Shown here: positions 7,889 to 15,359 of the stretch, one piece after another | How positions within the stretch are numbered: the first letter of the stretch is position 1 | How the letters are laid out: every line of letters begins with the position of its first letter | DNA from: an uncultured Eubacteriales bacterium | Lineage (GTDB): Bacteria; Bacillota; Clostridia; Oscillospirales; CAG-272 | Assembly (NCBI GenBank): GCA_934503195.1 | Contig: CAKSVM010000006.1 | Coordinates: forward strand, 3,365 to 67,364 | DNA: 64,000 nt | Reading direction: 5' to 3' | The notes under the pieces: generated by a model | Database searches by the model: none | The model's input: the letters and a program-made list of their open reading frames with translations, nothing else | Told to the model about the DNA's origin: nothing | Made by a program: the position numbers and the translations under genes

Positions 7889-8410
7889 TTATTTGTTCAT
7901 TTTCTTCCATTCGCCGCGGCTTATCGAATATACCTCGCAAAGCTCGCCATCATTGTCGGTGAACCCGGACTCAAACTTCATGCCGATCGACTTTGCCGTC
8001 GCTGACGACGCGATGTTGTCCTTCTTCATGTAAGAGCAGATCACGCCGAACGGAGTGCTTTCGAAGCTGTAATCGAGTACGCCGCGCGCCGCCTCGGACG
8101 CGTAGCCGCGTCGCTGATGAACCCGCGCGATGTGATAGCCGATCTCCGGGCGGATGAATCCGTTCACGTTCTGCATCGTAAGTCCGCAGTCGCCGATCAT
8201 CTCTCCGGTCGATTTCAGCGTCACCGCCCAAAGTCCGAAGCCGAAGACACGATAACGTTCGATGTTGCGGTCGATCCAGAATCTGACCCGCTTTTCGTCA
8301 AAGGTGTGCGGATAGTGCCGCATTATGTCCGAGTCGCCAAGAACCTTATAGAGAGCGTCGAAGTCGTCGTGCGTCATCTCGCGCAGGATAAGGCGTTCAG
8401 TCGTTATCAT
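7889..8410 (-). CDS. GNAT acetyltransferase, RimJ/RimL-like
   Basis: 173 residues with the full GNAT fold. It begins ITTERLILREMTHDDFDALY, the typical opening of the RimJ/RimL group, and has the acetyl-CoA loop RRGYASEAARGVLDY (about residues 98-112) and a late SIGMKFESGF strand. It should move an acetyl group from acetyl-CoA to an amine, but the substrate cannot be read from sequence. It is transcribed from a perfect promoter at 8451-8479, divergent from the XRE regulator. It could belong to that regulator's targets, because the two promoters lie back to back within 130 bp. Confidence 0.88.
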   Translation of the reverse strand: MITTERLILREMTHDDFDALYKVLGDSDIMRHYPHTFDEKRVRFWIDRNIERYRVFGFGLWAVTLKSTGEMIGDCGLTMQNVNGFIRPEIGYHIARVHQRRGYASEAARGVLDYSFESTPFGVICSYMKKDNIASSATAKSIGMKFESGFTDNDGELCEVYSISRGEWKKMNK

Positions 8411-8450
8411 ATTTTCCGCCTTTCATATCATTTAATATATATCATATGAT

Positions 8451-8479
8451 ATTATACATTGTCCGAAGCGTTTTGTCAA
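8451..8479 (-). promoter_or_regulatory. Promoter of the GNAT gene
   Basis: TTGACA (8474-8479), 17 bp, TATAAT (8451-8456) on the minus strand. Confidence 0.87.
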
Positions 8480-8550
8480 GTGATTCCAAAAAATGTTACA
8501 AATCAAAACCCACGGTTGTTTTTTCAAGCATATGATATACCAAGCGGTGC

Positions 8551-8579
8551 TTGACTTTCCCACCTCGCTGTGGTAAAAT
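8551..8579 (+). promoter_or_regulatory. Promoter of the XRE regulator
   Basis: TTGACT (8551-8556), 17 bp, TAAAAT (8574-8579). The -35 lies about 70 bp from the divergent GNAT -35. Confidence 0.75.
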
Positions 8580-8624
8580 ATAGACAGGATGATCGATCGT
8601 CACTTTTTTCTAAGGAGCAATAAA

Positions 8625-9719
8625 ATGAACATCACAATGAATTCCACCCTCCGCGCGCTCAGGCGCGAGAAAAACGTCACTCAGGAGGAGCTCGCAAATC
8701 ACCTCGGCATCACCGCGCAGTCGGTCGGAAAATGGGAGCGCGGCGAGGGATTTCCCGACATAACCCTTCTCCCCGCGCTCGCGCTCTACTTCGGCGTCAC
8801 GACCGACGAGCTTTTGGGCATCGACAAGGCGCGGATTGATGAGCGGATAAAATCGCTCGAAGCCGAAAGTCTCCGGCTCCGGAATCTCGGCGACGTCCCG
8901 GCGAATCTCGCGCTCTGGGAGGACGCTTACAAGGAGTTCCCGAACAACTGCCGCGTCATGGCAGGCCTCATGGACGCGCTCGGTCAGGATCCGCACTATC
9001 CGCACCCGAAGGAGATCTGCGAACGCCGCATCGAACTCGGCGAGCGCGTTTTAGCGGAGTCGACCGACTCAAAGCTCCGCGAACACGCCGCTTCGTCGCT
9101 CTGCTATGTCTACAATGAGCTTCACGAAACAAAAAACGCGCTGAAATACGCCGATATGTGCGGCTCGGTCTACTGCACACGGCAGAGTCTGTCCGCATTT
9201 GTCACCGACGGCGAGGAGGGCGTGAAATTGACGCAGAAATATCTGCTCGCGCTGATTCAGAGCGCGGCGTTCGCCGCCTCCGACATGACGCTGAAATCCT
9301 GCTCGACCGACGACGAACGGCTCGCCGCGCTTGAGTTCGCGGTCTCGCTTTTCAGGCTGCTCTTCTCTGACGGGCGGTCCGGCTTCTGTGCGAATGATCT
9401 GTCGGTATTCCACGAATGGATCGCCTTCGTGCACGCGAAGCGAGAGGATAAAGAAAAGACGCTCGCGGCTCTCGCCGAAAGCGTCAGATACGCGGTCGAG
9501 GCGTCGGAAATCACCGTCGGCTACGCTTACACCGCGCCTATGGTCAACCGCCTCGTCTTCGATCAGAGGTCAGGCTCGAAGAACTACAAGGGCAATGCCT
9601 GCGACTTACTGCTCGATGATTTCACCACAAAATCCTTTGATTTCATCCGAGACGACGAGCGGTTCAGTGAGCTTGAATTAAAACTGAGATCTCACGCCGA
9701 AAATCAGAAGACGAGCTGA
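8625..9719 (+). CDS. XRE-family transcriptional regulator with helical C-terminal domain
   Basis: 364 residues from the ATG at 8625, chosen because AAGGAG lies 7 nt before it. The upstream in-frame ATG at 8589 falls only about 10 bp past the -10 and lacks a ribosome site. Residues 5-60 are a Cro/C1-type helix-turn-helix (TQEELANHLGITAQSVGKWERG) with the DELLGI ending typical of clostridial members. The remaining 300 residues are helical, TPR-like (for example REHAASSLCYVYNELHETKN), and may bind a peptide or small ligand. Its 3' end overlaps the convergent azlD gene by 16 nt. Confidence 0.87.
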   Translation: MNITMNSTLRALRREKNVTQEELANHLGITAQSVGKWERGEGFPDITLLPALALYFGVTTDELLGIDKARIDERIKSLEAESLRLRNLGDVPANLALWEDAYKEFPNNCRVMAGLMDALGQDPHYPHPKEICERRIELGERVLAESTDSKLREHAASSLCYVYNELHETKNALKYADMCGSVYCTRQSLSAFVTDGEEGVKLTQKYLLALIQSAAFAASDMTLKSCSTDDERLAALEFAVSLFRLLFSDGRSGFCANDLSVFHEWIAFVHAKREDKEKTLAALAESVRYAVEASEITVGYAYTAPMVNRLVFDQRSGSKNYKGNACDLLLDDFTTKSFDFIRDDERFSELELKLRSHAENQKTS

Positions 9720-10030
9720 ACCAGCAGCATATATACGATAGTTCCGCCCGCGATTGAGAGCAGCATCTGCCGTCTCCAAGCGTGGAGTCCGACGACGACG
9801 GCGATCGCGATAAGCTCGGGAATTCCGTGGCTTCCGGTGAAGATACTGACATTTTTGAGGCAGTAGATTATCAGCATCCCGAAAACGGCGGGCGGAAGAA
9901 CTTTGCCGAGATATTTCACATATTTCGGCGTCAGCTTTCCGGCCGGGAAGATTATAAACGGCAGGAAACGCGTGACCATCGTGCCGAGCACGACCATCGC
10001 GATCGTGATTATCTGTTCGGTGAACGTCAT
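9704..10030 (-). CDS. azlD: AzlD-type branched-chain amino acid export subunit
   Basis: 108 residues with four hydrophobic segments and the AzlD pattern (TRFLPFIIFPAGKLTPKYVKYLGKVLPPAV). With AzlC it forms a small membrane exporter, tied in Bacillus to resistance to leucine analogues. It overlaps azlC by 4 nt, so the two are translationally coupled. It is cytoplasmic-membrane located. Confidence 0.92.
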   Translation of the reverse strand: MTFTEQIITIAMVVLGTMVTRFLPFIIFPAGKLTPKYVKYLGKVLPPAVFGMLIIYCLKNVSIFTGSHGIPELIAIAVVVGLHAWRRQMLLSIAGGTIVYMLLVQLVF

Positions 10031-10731
10031 GCCGCCTCACCGCCCTTCTCCAGCTTGAGTCTCGCCGCGCTCAGGATAACGAGAATTCCGATCATCGACG
10101 GGATTATGAAGCTGTCCGCGCCGAAGATGATAAGGCAGAGAAGCGAAATTCCGAGTCCGAGGAAGGACGGGATGTGATTTTTCTCCTTTAAGAACTGCTC
10201 CATGAAGATGACGACGAACATCGCCGTCATGACGAAATCGAGTCCCTCGGTGTTGAATTTGATCAGCGAGCCGAAGATTCCGCCGAGCGTCGCGCCCGAG
10301 ACCCAGTAGAGCTGATTCAAGAGCGTAACGAAGAACATGAACCAGCCCTTGTCGACGTCCTCGGGAATGTCGGCGGTGTAATTTATCGAAAAGGTCTCGT
10401 CGCACATTCCGAAGATCAGATAGAGCTTTTTGAGTCCGGTGCCGCGGAACTTGTCGAGCATCGGGATGCCGTAGAATAAATGCCGCGCGTTCACCATGAG
10501 CGTCAGCATGAACGCGCCAATCGGATCGAAGTTTCCGAGAAGAAGCGTCACCGTCACAAATTCCATCGAGCCCGCGAAAATCGTCATGCTCATGAGACAG
10601 GGATAGAGGAATCCGAAGCCCTCGGCGTTCATATAGATGCCGTAGGTCAGAGCGATGAACCAGAACCCCGCGAAAATCGGGATCGTGTGCGGAAACGCCG
10701 CTTTTAACGCTTTGAGGTATTTGCTTTCCAT
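10027..10731 (-). CDS. azlC: AzlC-type branched-chain amino acid exporter
   Basis: 234 residues, about five or six membrane segments. The family signatures are AAFPHTIPIFAGFWFIALTYGIYMN, ARHLFYGIPML and FGMCDETFSINYT. It works with AzlD, which follows. The gene starts 24 nt after the hairpin that ends the microcompartment operon, and I see no promoter in the 82-bp gap. Its transcription may therefore depend on leakage through that terminator. The ribosome site is weak (AAGAAAG). Confidence 0.92.
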   Translation of the reverse strand: MESKYLKALKAAFPHTIPIFAGFWFIALTYGIYMNAEGFGFLYPCLMSMTIFAGSMEFVTVTLLLGNFDPIGAFMLTLMVNARHLFYGIPMLDKFRGTGLKKLYLIFGMCDETFSINYTADIPEDVDKGWFMFFVTLLNQLYWVSGATLGGIFGSLIKFNTEGLDFVMTAMFVVIFMEQFLKEKNHIPSFLGLGISLLCLIIFGADSFIIPSMIGILVILSAARLKLEKGGEAA

Positions 10732-10749
10732 TTTCTTTTTCTTTCTTAA

Positions 10750-10785
10750 TAAAAATACGCGGTGGGAATTTCTCCCACTGCGTAT
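10750..10785 (-). terminator. Terminator of the microcompartment operon
   Basis: ATACGCGGTGGGA (10755-10767) pairs with TCCCACTGCGTAT (10773-10785) with one wobble. On the minus strand TTTTTA follows (10750-10754). It lies about 30 nt past the Fe-alcohol dehydrogenase stop. Confidence 0.87.
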
Positions 10786-10813
10786 GTGTCGTTTTATGTC
10801 AGATTTGTTACAC

Positions 10814-11959
10814 TCAGAGAAGCTTCGAGAGTATCTCCTCGACTCCCTCGGGCGTCATCTTACGCGGATTTGTCGCCGTGCAGGCGTCCTTGAGAGCCGC
10901 CTCAATGATCGCGGGCTTCTGCGCCTCGTAAGCCTCGCGCGAAACTCCGGCGTCAGCGAGGGTGAGCGGGGTTCCGGTCATCCTGAGCATATAGGTCAGA
11001 TGATCGCAGAGCGCGATTACGAGCGAGTTCGTGTCGAGCGGATTTTTTCCGCCCGAAAGACCGATCATCTTCGCGATATTCGCGAGTCTCAGCGAGGCTC
11101 TTGTCTCACACTTCGCGCCGAAGTTCGCCGAAAGATCGGCGTTGTAGCGCATGACGTGAGGCAGAAGCATCGCGTTCGCGCGTCCGTGCGGAATGTGGAA
11201 CTTCGCGCCGAGCTGATGCGCGATTCCGTGATTCACTCCGAGCGAAACGGCGTTGAAGGCCATTCCGGCAAGGCAGGACGCGGTGTGCATCTTGTCGCGC
11301 GCCTCGATATCGGCTCCGTTCGCGTAGGCTCTCGGAAGATACTCGAAAGCGAGTTTCAGTGCCTTCTCGGCGAGCGCGTCCGAATAATCGTTCGCCGCCG
11401 TAGAGATGTAAGCCTCCATCGCATGGGTGATGACGTCAAATCCGGTGTCGGCCGTGATTCTCGGCGGCGCGGAGACGACAAGCTCGGGATCGAGAATCGC
11501 AATATCGGGAAGAAGCTCGTCGTCAACGAGCGGATACTTGATTCCCTTCGCCTTGTCGGTGATGACCGCGAAGCTTGTGACCTCAGATCCGGTTCCGCTG
11601 GTCGTCGGGATCGCGATGAGCTTTATCTGATCCTTGAAGCCCGAACGCTTCGCCATCAGAATCGTCGCCTTCGCCGCGTCGATCGACGAGCCGCCGCCGA
11701 GCGCGACGACACAGTCGGCCTTCGCGTCAATAAGGAAAGCGAGTCCCGCGGCGATAAGCTCGATCGGGGGATCGGGCTTGATCTCGCCGAAGATCTTCAC
11801 CGAGTCAGCCGAGCCGAGCTTTGATTTTATATTCTCAGCCGCGCCCGAGCTTACCATGAAGGCGTCGGTGAAGATGACGACATTTCCCTTTTGCTCCGAG
11901 AGGACGTTCAACGCGCCCTCTCCGAAGCAGACATTTGTTTTGACCTTGAAGTTCTGCAT
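10814..11959 (-). CDS. Iron-containing alcohol dehydrogenase, PduQ-like
   Basis: 381 residues, the standard group III length. Motifs are VVALGGGSSIDAAKA (NAD-binding), AIPTTSGTGSEVT and the metal ligands in DTGFDVITHAMEAY and NHGIAHQLGAKFHIPHG (Asp plus three His). In BMC loci this enzyme reduces the aldehyde product to alcohol with NADH, here probably propanal to 1-propanol. It is the last gene of the operon, 4 nt after pduT. Neither end carries an added encapsulation helix. The C-terminus EGVEEILSKLL is the family's own last helix. Lumen location is therefore inferred only from context. Confidence 0.93.
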   Translation of the reverse strand: MQNFKVKTNVCFGEGALNVLSEQKGNVVIFTDAFMVSSGAAENIKSKLGSADSVKIFGEIKPDPPIELIAAGLAFLIDAKADCVVALGGGSSIDAAKATILMAKRSGFKDQIKLIAIPTTSGTGSEVTSFAVITDKAKGIKYPLVDDELLPDIAILDPELVVSAPPRITADTGFDVITHAMEAYISTAANDYSDALAEKALKLAFEYLPRAYANGADIEARDKMHTASCLAGMAFNAVSLGVNHGIAHQLGAKFHIPHGRANAMLLPHVMRYNADLSANFGAKCETRASLRLANIAKMIGLSGGKNPLDTNSLVIALCDHLTYMLRMTGTPLTLADAGVSREAYEAQKPAIIEAALKDACTATNPRKMTPEGVEEILSKLL

Positions 11960-11962
11960 AAC

Positions 11963-12511
11963 TTACAGAATAGAATCCCAGAGACGTTTGTCGGGATTCG
12001 GGATGACCGAGCTGTCGAGGAGCATTCCGTCCTCGGAAGCCACGGTCTCGGCGCGCTCGATTGCCGCGGTGACAGCCGCTACGTCTCCGGTGAGGAGGAC
12101 ATACGACTTGCCGCACATTCCGCGCGCGAGTCTCAGCTCGATGAGCGAGACGAGCGAGGTCTTAGCCGCCGCGTCAGCCGCCGTGATAGCCGCCGCCGCG
12201 TTGAAGGTCTCGATGACTCCGAGAGCCTTTACGTCGCCGAACTCGGCCGCGCCGTAGATCGCGGGAAAGATCGAGTCGTGCGGATTTCCAAGCACGAACG
12301 ATCCGATTATTTTCTGTGAGTGAGCGGTCTTTGCCGCGTCGACCGAAGCCTTTACCGCGCTGAGATCGCCTGTGATGAGGACAAGATACTTTCCGGGGCA
12401 GACAGGCTGGCTTTCGAGAATCTCGACCTCTGCGGTCTTGAGCATAAGATCCGCGCACTGAATTCCGGTCGAGATCGTCTGACACTCGACCATTCCGATT
12501 GCTTTACTCAT
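11963..12511 (-). CDS. pduT: BMC-T shell protein with Fe-S pore, PduT-like
   Basis: 182 residues made of two BMC domains (about 1-90 and 94-182), so three copies form a pseudo-hexamer. Cys38 in SQPVCPGKY aligns with the PduT cysteine that holds a 4Fe-4S cluster in the central pore. That cluster is known to pass electrons through the shell and to bind PduS. The second domain reads ALGVIETFNAAAAITAADAA. pduS is the preceding gene, as in Pdu operons. No AGGAGG site lies next to the ATG; the nearest candidate, AAAGGAAG, is separated from it by a hairpin (12525-12546), so translation may depend on RNA folding. Confidence 0.93.
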   Translation of the reverse strand: MSKAIGMVECQTISTGIQCADLMLKTAEVEILESQPVCPGKYLVLITGDLSAVKASVDAAKTAHSQKIIGSFVLGNPHDSIFPAIYGAAEFGDVKALGVIETFNAAAAITAADAAAKTSLVSLIELRLARGMCGKSYVLLTGDVAAVTAAIERAETVASEDGMLLDSSVIPNPDKRLWDSIL

Positions 12512-12524
12512 TTTATCAATATTT

Positions 12525-12555
12525 AGCTTTCGCCGCTGCGAAAGCTTCCTTTCGC
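12525..12555 (-). promoter_or_regulatory. Mutually exclusive hairpins before pduT
   Basis: On the plus strand AGCTTTCGC (12525-12533), GCGAAAGCT (12538-12546) and CTTTCGC (12549-12555) lie in a row. The middle arm can pair with either neighbour: 9 bp with the first or 7 bp with the last. In the transcript the candidate ribosome site AAAGGAAG sits in or beside the second stem, and the first stem lies between it and the pduT ATG. Confidence 0.6.
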
Positions 12556-12560
12556 TTGGT

Positions 12561-12619
12561 TAGTTTTCGGCGGTTCTCCGCAGGAGAATGACGGTCATCG
12601 GCCGTCAGGACGAAAACTA
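12561..12619 (-). ncRNA. Three-way-junction RNA element between pduS and pduT
   Basis: TAGTTTTCG (12561-12569) and CGAAAACTA (12611-12619) make a perfect 9-bp closing stem. Inside are two perfect hairpins, TTCTCC/GGAGAA with a 3-nt loop (12574-12588) and TGACGG/CCGTCA with a 7-nt loop (12589-12607), directly abutting. It is part of the operon mRNA, not a separate gene. It matches no riboswitch class that I recognise. A repetitive hairpin element is an alternative reading. Confidence 0.55.
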
Positions 12620-12637
12620 TTATTCCTCTTCGCAGAT

Positions 12638-13966
12638 TTATGCGTGTATGATGACGTACTTCGGAGTGACCTCGGTGACCGTTCCGTCGATCGAGGCGTG
12701 AACCGGCATCGAGAGCTTGCCCTCAGCCGCGGTTCCGATAACGTCGCCGGTCTTTACCGCGTCGCCCGGCTTTACCGAAGCGGCCGCCGGAACGCCTATC
12801 GACTGGCTGAGCATAACCTTTACGGTTGCCGGCTTAATCTCGGTGTCGACGATCGGAGCCGGCTTGTCGTAGGACGAGAGTCCGAGTCTCGCGGTAAGCC
12901 GCTCGACCGGAACCATTCTGCCCGAACGATAGGGATTGACTTCGTCCATCTTGACGTTCGGATCGGGCTTGATTCCGTTCGCGCGGAGTCCGGCCTTGAC
13001 CTCGCCGATGAGCGTGCGCGGGGAGAGTCCCTGTCCGCAGGCGTACATCTCGCAGAGTCCGCAGGCCGAGCAGTACATGGTGTTGACGAAAGGCTTCAGA
13101 TCCTTCGTGACACCCGAGGTTGCCGAGCGCATGAAAAGGTGCGGCTCGATCGGATGTCCGAGAAGATGACGCGAGCAAAGGTCAGTACACATACGGCACT
13201 GGCAGCAGGCCGCCATCGCGCGGTGCATATCGATTTTGATCTTCGCGGTCTTCTTCTGGATGACGAAGCTGTTCTTCGGGAGTACGAGAACGGCGTTTGA
13301 GGTCTTCGTTACGACGTCATTTTCGGTGACGATACGTCCGGTCATGGGGCCACCGCCGACAAGGGCGTAGTCCTTTATCGTCGCGCCTCCGGCCATTTCG
13401 ATGAGTTCTCCGTAGGTCATTCCGAGCGGAGCCTTGTAGGTGGAGGGGTTCTTAACCTCTCCGGCGATTGTTATGTACTTCGATGTGACCGGCTTCGACT
13501 CGTTCATCGCGCACCAGATGTTATAAACCGTCTCAACGTTGTAGACGATACATCCGACCGTGATCGGAAGCGCGCCCGGACGGACAACTCTTCCGGTTGT
13601 CTCGTAGATGGTCACGACTTCGTCGCCCGCCGGGTAAACCTCGGGCAGGAAGCCGATCGACGCCTTCGGAAATTCGGGAAGCACCTTCTCGACCGCCTTG
13701 ACCGCCTCCTTGTAAGCCGGCTTTACCGCGATAATAACGCGTCCGGCGTCAAGGGTGTCGGCGATTATGGAAAGCGTTCCGACGATCTCGCGCGCGTATC
13801 TTTCGAGAACCTGTCTGTGGAGCTTAAGAAGCGGCTCACATTCAGCACAGTTGAGGATGACCGTGTCAGCGGCGGCGTTGAGCTTGGCGTAGGACGGGAA
13901 TCCCGCGCCTCCCGCGCCCGCGACACCGGAATTCCTCATGAGTTCCGATAATTCAGTTAACTGCAT
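12638..13966 (-). CDS. pduS: PduS-like Fe-S flavoprotein (RnfC-type)
   Basis: 442 residues from the ATG at 13966. Upstream in-frame codons overlap an intergenic hairpin and were not used. The N-terminal Rossmann-like RnfC domain has the Gly-rich GVAGAGGAGFPSYAKL. An SLBB domain follows, then two 4Fe-4S motifs, C254-x2-C257-x2-C260-x3-C264 and C299-x2-C302-x2-C305-x4-C310. A biotinyl-like barrel (GDAVKTGDVIGTA) closes the protein. PduS of Pdu systems reduces cobalamin, but the dehydratase here is a B12-free glycyl radical enzyme. An NADH-linked electron-transfer role with PduT, or supply of electrons to the activase, fits better. Confidence 0.92.
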   Translation of the reverse strand: MQLTELSELMRNSGVAGAGGAGFPSYAKLNAAADTVILNCAECEPLLKLHRQVLERYAREIVGTLSIIADTLDAGRVIIAVKPAYKEAVKAVEKVLPEFPKASIGFLPEVYPAGDEVVTIYETTGRVVRPGALPITVGCIVYNVETVYNIWCAMNESKPVTSKYITIAGEVKNPSTYKAPLGMTYGELIEMAGGATIKDYALVGGGPMTGRIVTENDVVTKTSNAVLVLPKNSFVIQKKTAKIKIDMHRAMAACCQCRMCTDLCSRHLLGHPIEPHLFMRSATSGVTKDLKPFVNTMYCSACGLCEMYACGQGLSPRTLIGEVKAGLRANGIKPDPNVKMDEVNPYRSGRMVPVERLTARLGLSSYDKPAPIVDTEIKPATVKVMLSQSIGVPAAASVKPGDAVKTGDVIGTAAEGKLSMPVHASIDGTVTEVTPKYVIIHA

Positions 13967-13980
13967 ATTTTTATCTGCCC

Positions 13981-14004
13981 TGCCGGACGGAAATCCGTCC
14001 GGCA
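13981..14004 (-). other. Intercistronic hairpin between BMC-P gene and pduS
   Basis: TGCCGGACGGA (13981-13991) and TCCGTCCGGCA (13994-14004) are perfect 11-bp arms. No T run follows, so it is more likely an mRNA stability or processing element than a terminator. It sits 15 nt before the pduS start. Confidence 0.65.
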
Positions 14005-14037
14005 AGGCTCCTTTCTCTTGTTCAGATGTTCAGAGCT

Positions 14038-14310
14038 TCAGACTTCAAGTCCCTGCGCGTCGTCAACGATTCCGACGACCGCCGCGTCGCAGGGCGCGTC
14101 GGTGATCTGGCAGGCGAGTCTCGCCGCGCTTCCGGTCGAAACGAGTACGATGTCTCCGATGCCCGCGCCGATGTTATCGACCGCGACAAAACTCTCGCTG
14201 GGAATATTTCCGGATTTCCGAAGCGGCTCAATCACAAGGAACTTTGAGCCGATGAGCTTTTCGTCCTTGCGCGTCGCCACAACGCTTCCGGTGACTTTTC
14301 CGATTATCAT
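14038..14310 (-). CDS. BMC-P vertex protein, EutN/PduN/CcmL type
   Basis: 90 residues, the normal length for the pentamer that caps shell vertices. It opens MIIGKVTGSVVATRKDEKL and has the family's LVIEPL, AVDNIGAGIGDIVLVSTGSAAR and VVGIVDD segments. Only one such gene is present, which is enough for one shell type. Its ATG follows the stop codon of the extended BMC-H gene without a gap, so translation is coupled. It acts in the cytoplasm as part of the shell. Confidence 0.95.
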   Translation of the reverse strand: MIIGKVTGSVVATRKDEKLIGSKFLVIEPLRKSGNIPSESFVAVDNIGAGIGDIVLVSTGSAARLACQITDAPCDAAVVGIVDDAQGLEV

Positions 14311-14919
14311 TTACTTGAGAATGGGAAGGATCTTCTCCACATCGTCGTGAGGACGCGGGATGACATGAGTAGCGATGACCTCGCCAAGACGCTCAGCCGA
14401 TGCCGCGCCGGCCTCAACCGCGCTCTTCACGGCTCCGACGTCGCCGCGTACCATGACCGATACGAGTCCGGATCCGATCTTCTCGGTTCCGACGAGCTCG
14501 ACGTTAGCCGCCTTGAGCATAGCGTCTGCCGCTTCGATTGCCGCAACGAGACCTTTGGTCTCGATCATTCCAAGTGCCTGAGTCATTTTTCTTACCTCCG
14601 AAATAATCTTTTCTTCGTGTTCTTCGCTTGTTTTCGCCGCCGGGATTTCCGGGGCGTTCTCCTTTGCCGGGCTGACCTCCGCGGTCTTTGTGTCGGCGGG
14701 AATACTTTCCGCCTTACTGTCTGACGCGGGAAGATCTTCCTTAAGCTCCGGCGCGGGAGATGCCGACGCGCTTTCACGCGCGGCTTCTGATGTTTTTTCC
14801 GGATCGACCTTTACGGTCTCCGGGATTTCCTTTTCAGGGGGCTTCGTTTCGGCCGCTTTTGACGCGGTTTTGCGTCTGCGCGGCTTCGGAGCCGATTCGT
14901 TTGACTTATCCTCGGGCAT
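14311..14919 (-). CDS. BMC-H shell protein with long disordered N-terminal extension
   Basis: 202 residues from the ATG at 14919, which has GGAGG 8 nt upstream. Residues 1-111 are low complexity, rich in Lys, Glu, Pro, Ala and Ser, with a basic patch (KPRRRKTASK). Residues 112-202 are a complete BMC-H domain starting MTQALGMIETKG, with pore loop EKIGSGL. The in-frame ATG at 14586 has its own GGAGG 8 nt upstream, encoded by the codons of SEVRK, so a plain 91-residue BMC-H is probably made as well. The domain is about 85% identical by eye to the BMC-H at 15360-15638, which lacks the extension. Compare PduB/PduB', known long and short products of one gene. Confidence 0.88.
   Translation of the reverse strand: MPEDKSNESAPKPRRRKTASKAAETKPPEKEIPETVKVDPEKTSEAARESASASPAPELKEDLPASDSKAESIPADTKTAEVSPAKENAPEIPAAKTSEEHEEKIISEVRKMTQALGMIETKGLVAAIEAADAMLKAANVELVGTEKIGSGLVSVMVRGDVGAVKSAVEAGAASAERLGEVIATHVIPRPHDDVEKILPILK
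14587..14602 (-). promoter_or_regulatory. Internal ribosome binding site inside the extended BMC-H gene
   Basis: On the minus strand GGAGGTAAGAAAA stands directly before the in-frame ATG at 14586. The spacing (8 nt after GGAGG) is optimal. It decides a second start that gives the short shell protein. Confidence 0.75.
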
Positions 14920-14922
14920 ATT

Positions 14923-15228
14923 TCAGTCCTCCGATATGTCTATATTGTGATTCTTCGCGCTGAGAGCCAGAATCCGCTTTGTTTCCTCGTGCGGCGAGGC
15001 TATCACCGCCGACGCGACCGGCTTCATTATACAGCCGGACACGACCGCGTCAACCGCGGCTCTGACGTCCGAAACGTCGCCTGAGACGACTACCGTGACG
15101 AGTCTGCCGCCGAGCTTACGCTCAATCGTGACGAGAGTCACGTTCGCCGCCTTGCACATGATGTCGAGCGCGTCGACAGCCGCGACGCTTCCCTCGACCT
15201 CGACAAGGCCGATTGCCTTAATTGCCAT
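14923..15228 (-). CDS. BMC-H shell protein
   Basis: 101 residues from the ATG at 15228 (MAIKAIGLVEVEG), where the BMC domain begins. A GTG at 15261 would add 11 residues with no domain counterpart. Its pore loop reads ERKLGGRL in place of the usual EKIGSGL, so the pore is likely more basic and different in selectivity. A ten-residue C-terminal tail (KNHNIDISED) extends beyond the domain. It overlaps the ribosome site of the next gene. It forms hexamers in shell facets. Confidence 0.92.
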   Translation of the reverse strand: MAIKAIGLVEVEGSVAAVDALDIMCKAANVTLVTIERKLGGRLVTVVVSGDVSDVRAAVDAVVSGCIMKPVASAVIASPHEETKRILALSAKNHNIDISED

Positions 15229-15359
15229 TGTGATCAAGCCTTTCGCTTTGATGTCGGTCACTCCGGAAAAAGCCGGAATAATCGGAACTTCAGGGAAGGA
15301 TATTCCGTGAAAACCACATTAAATAAGCCTTTTCCGTGACCGTTTAACGGGGATGCCGA

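Noticed and set aside
10027..10731. azlC and azlD as members of the microcompartment operon
   Set aside because: A strong terminator stands between, and branched-chain amino acid export has no link to the pathway. Read-through may still occur.
14923..15261. GTG at 15261 as start of the second BMC-H
   Set aside because: It adds 11 residues without counterpart in BMC-H proteins, while the ATG at 15228 begins exactly at the domain.
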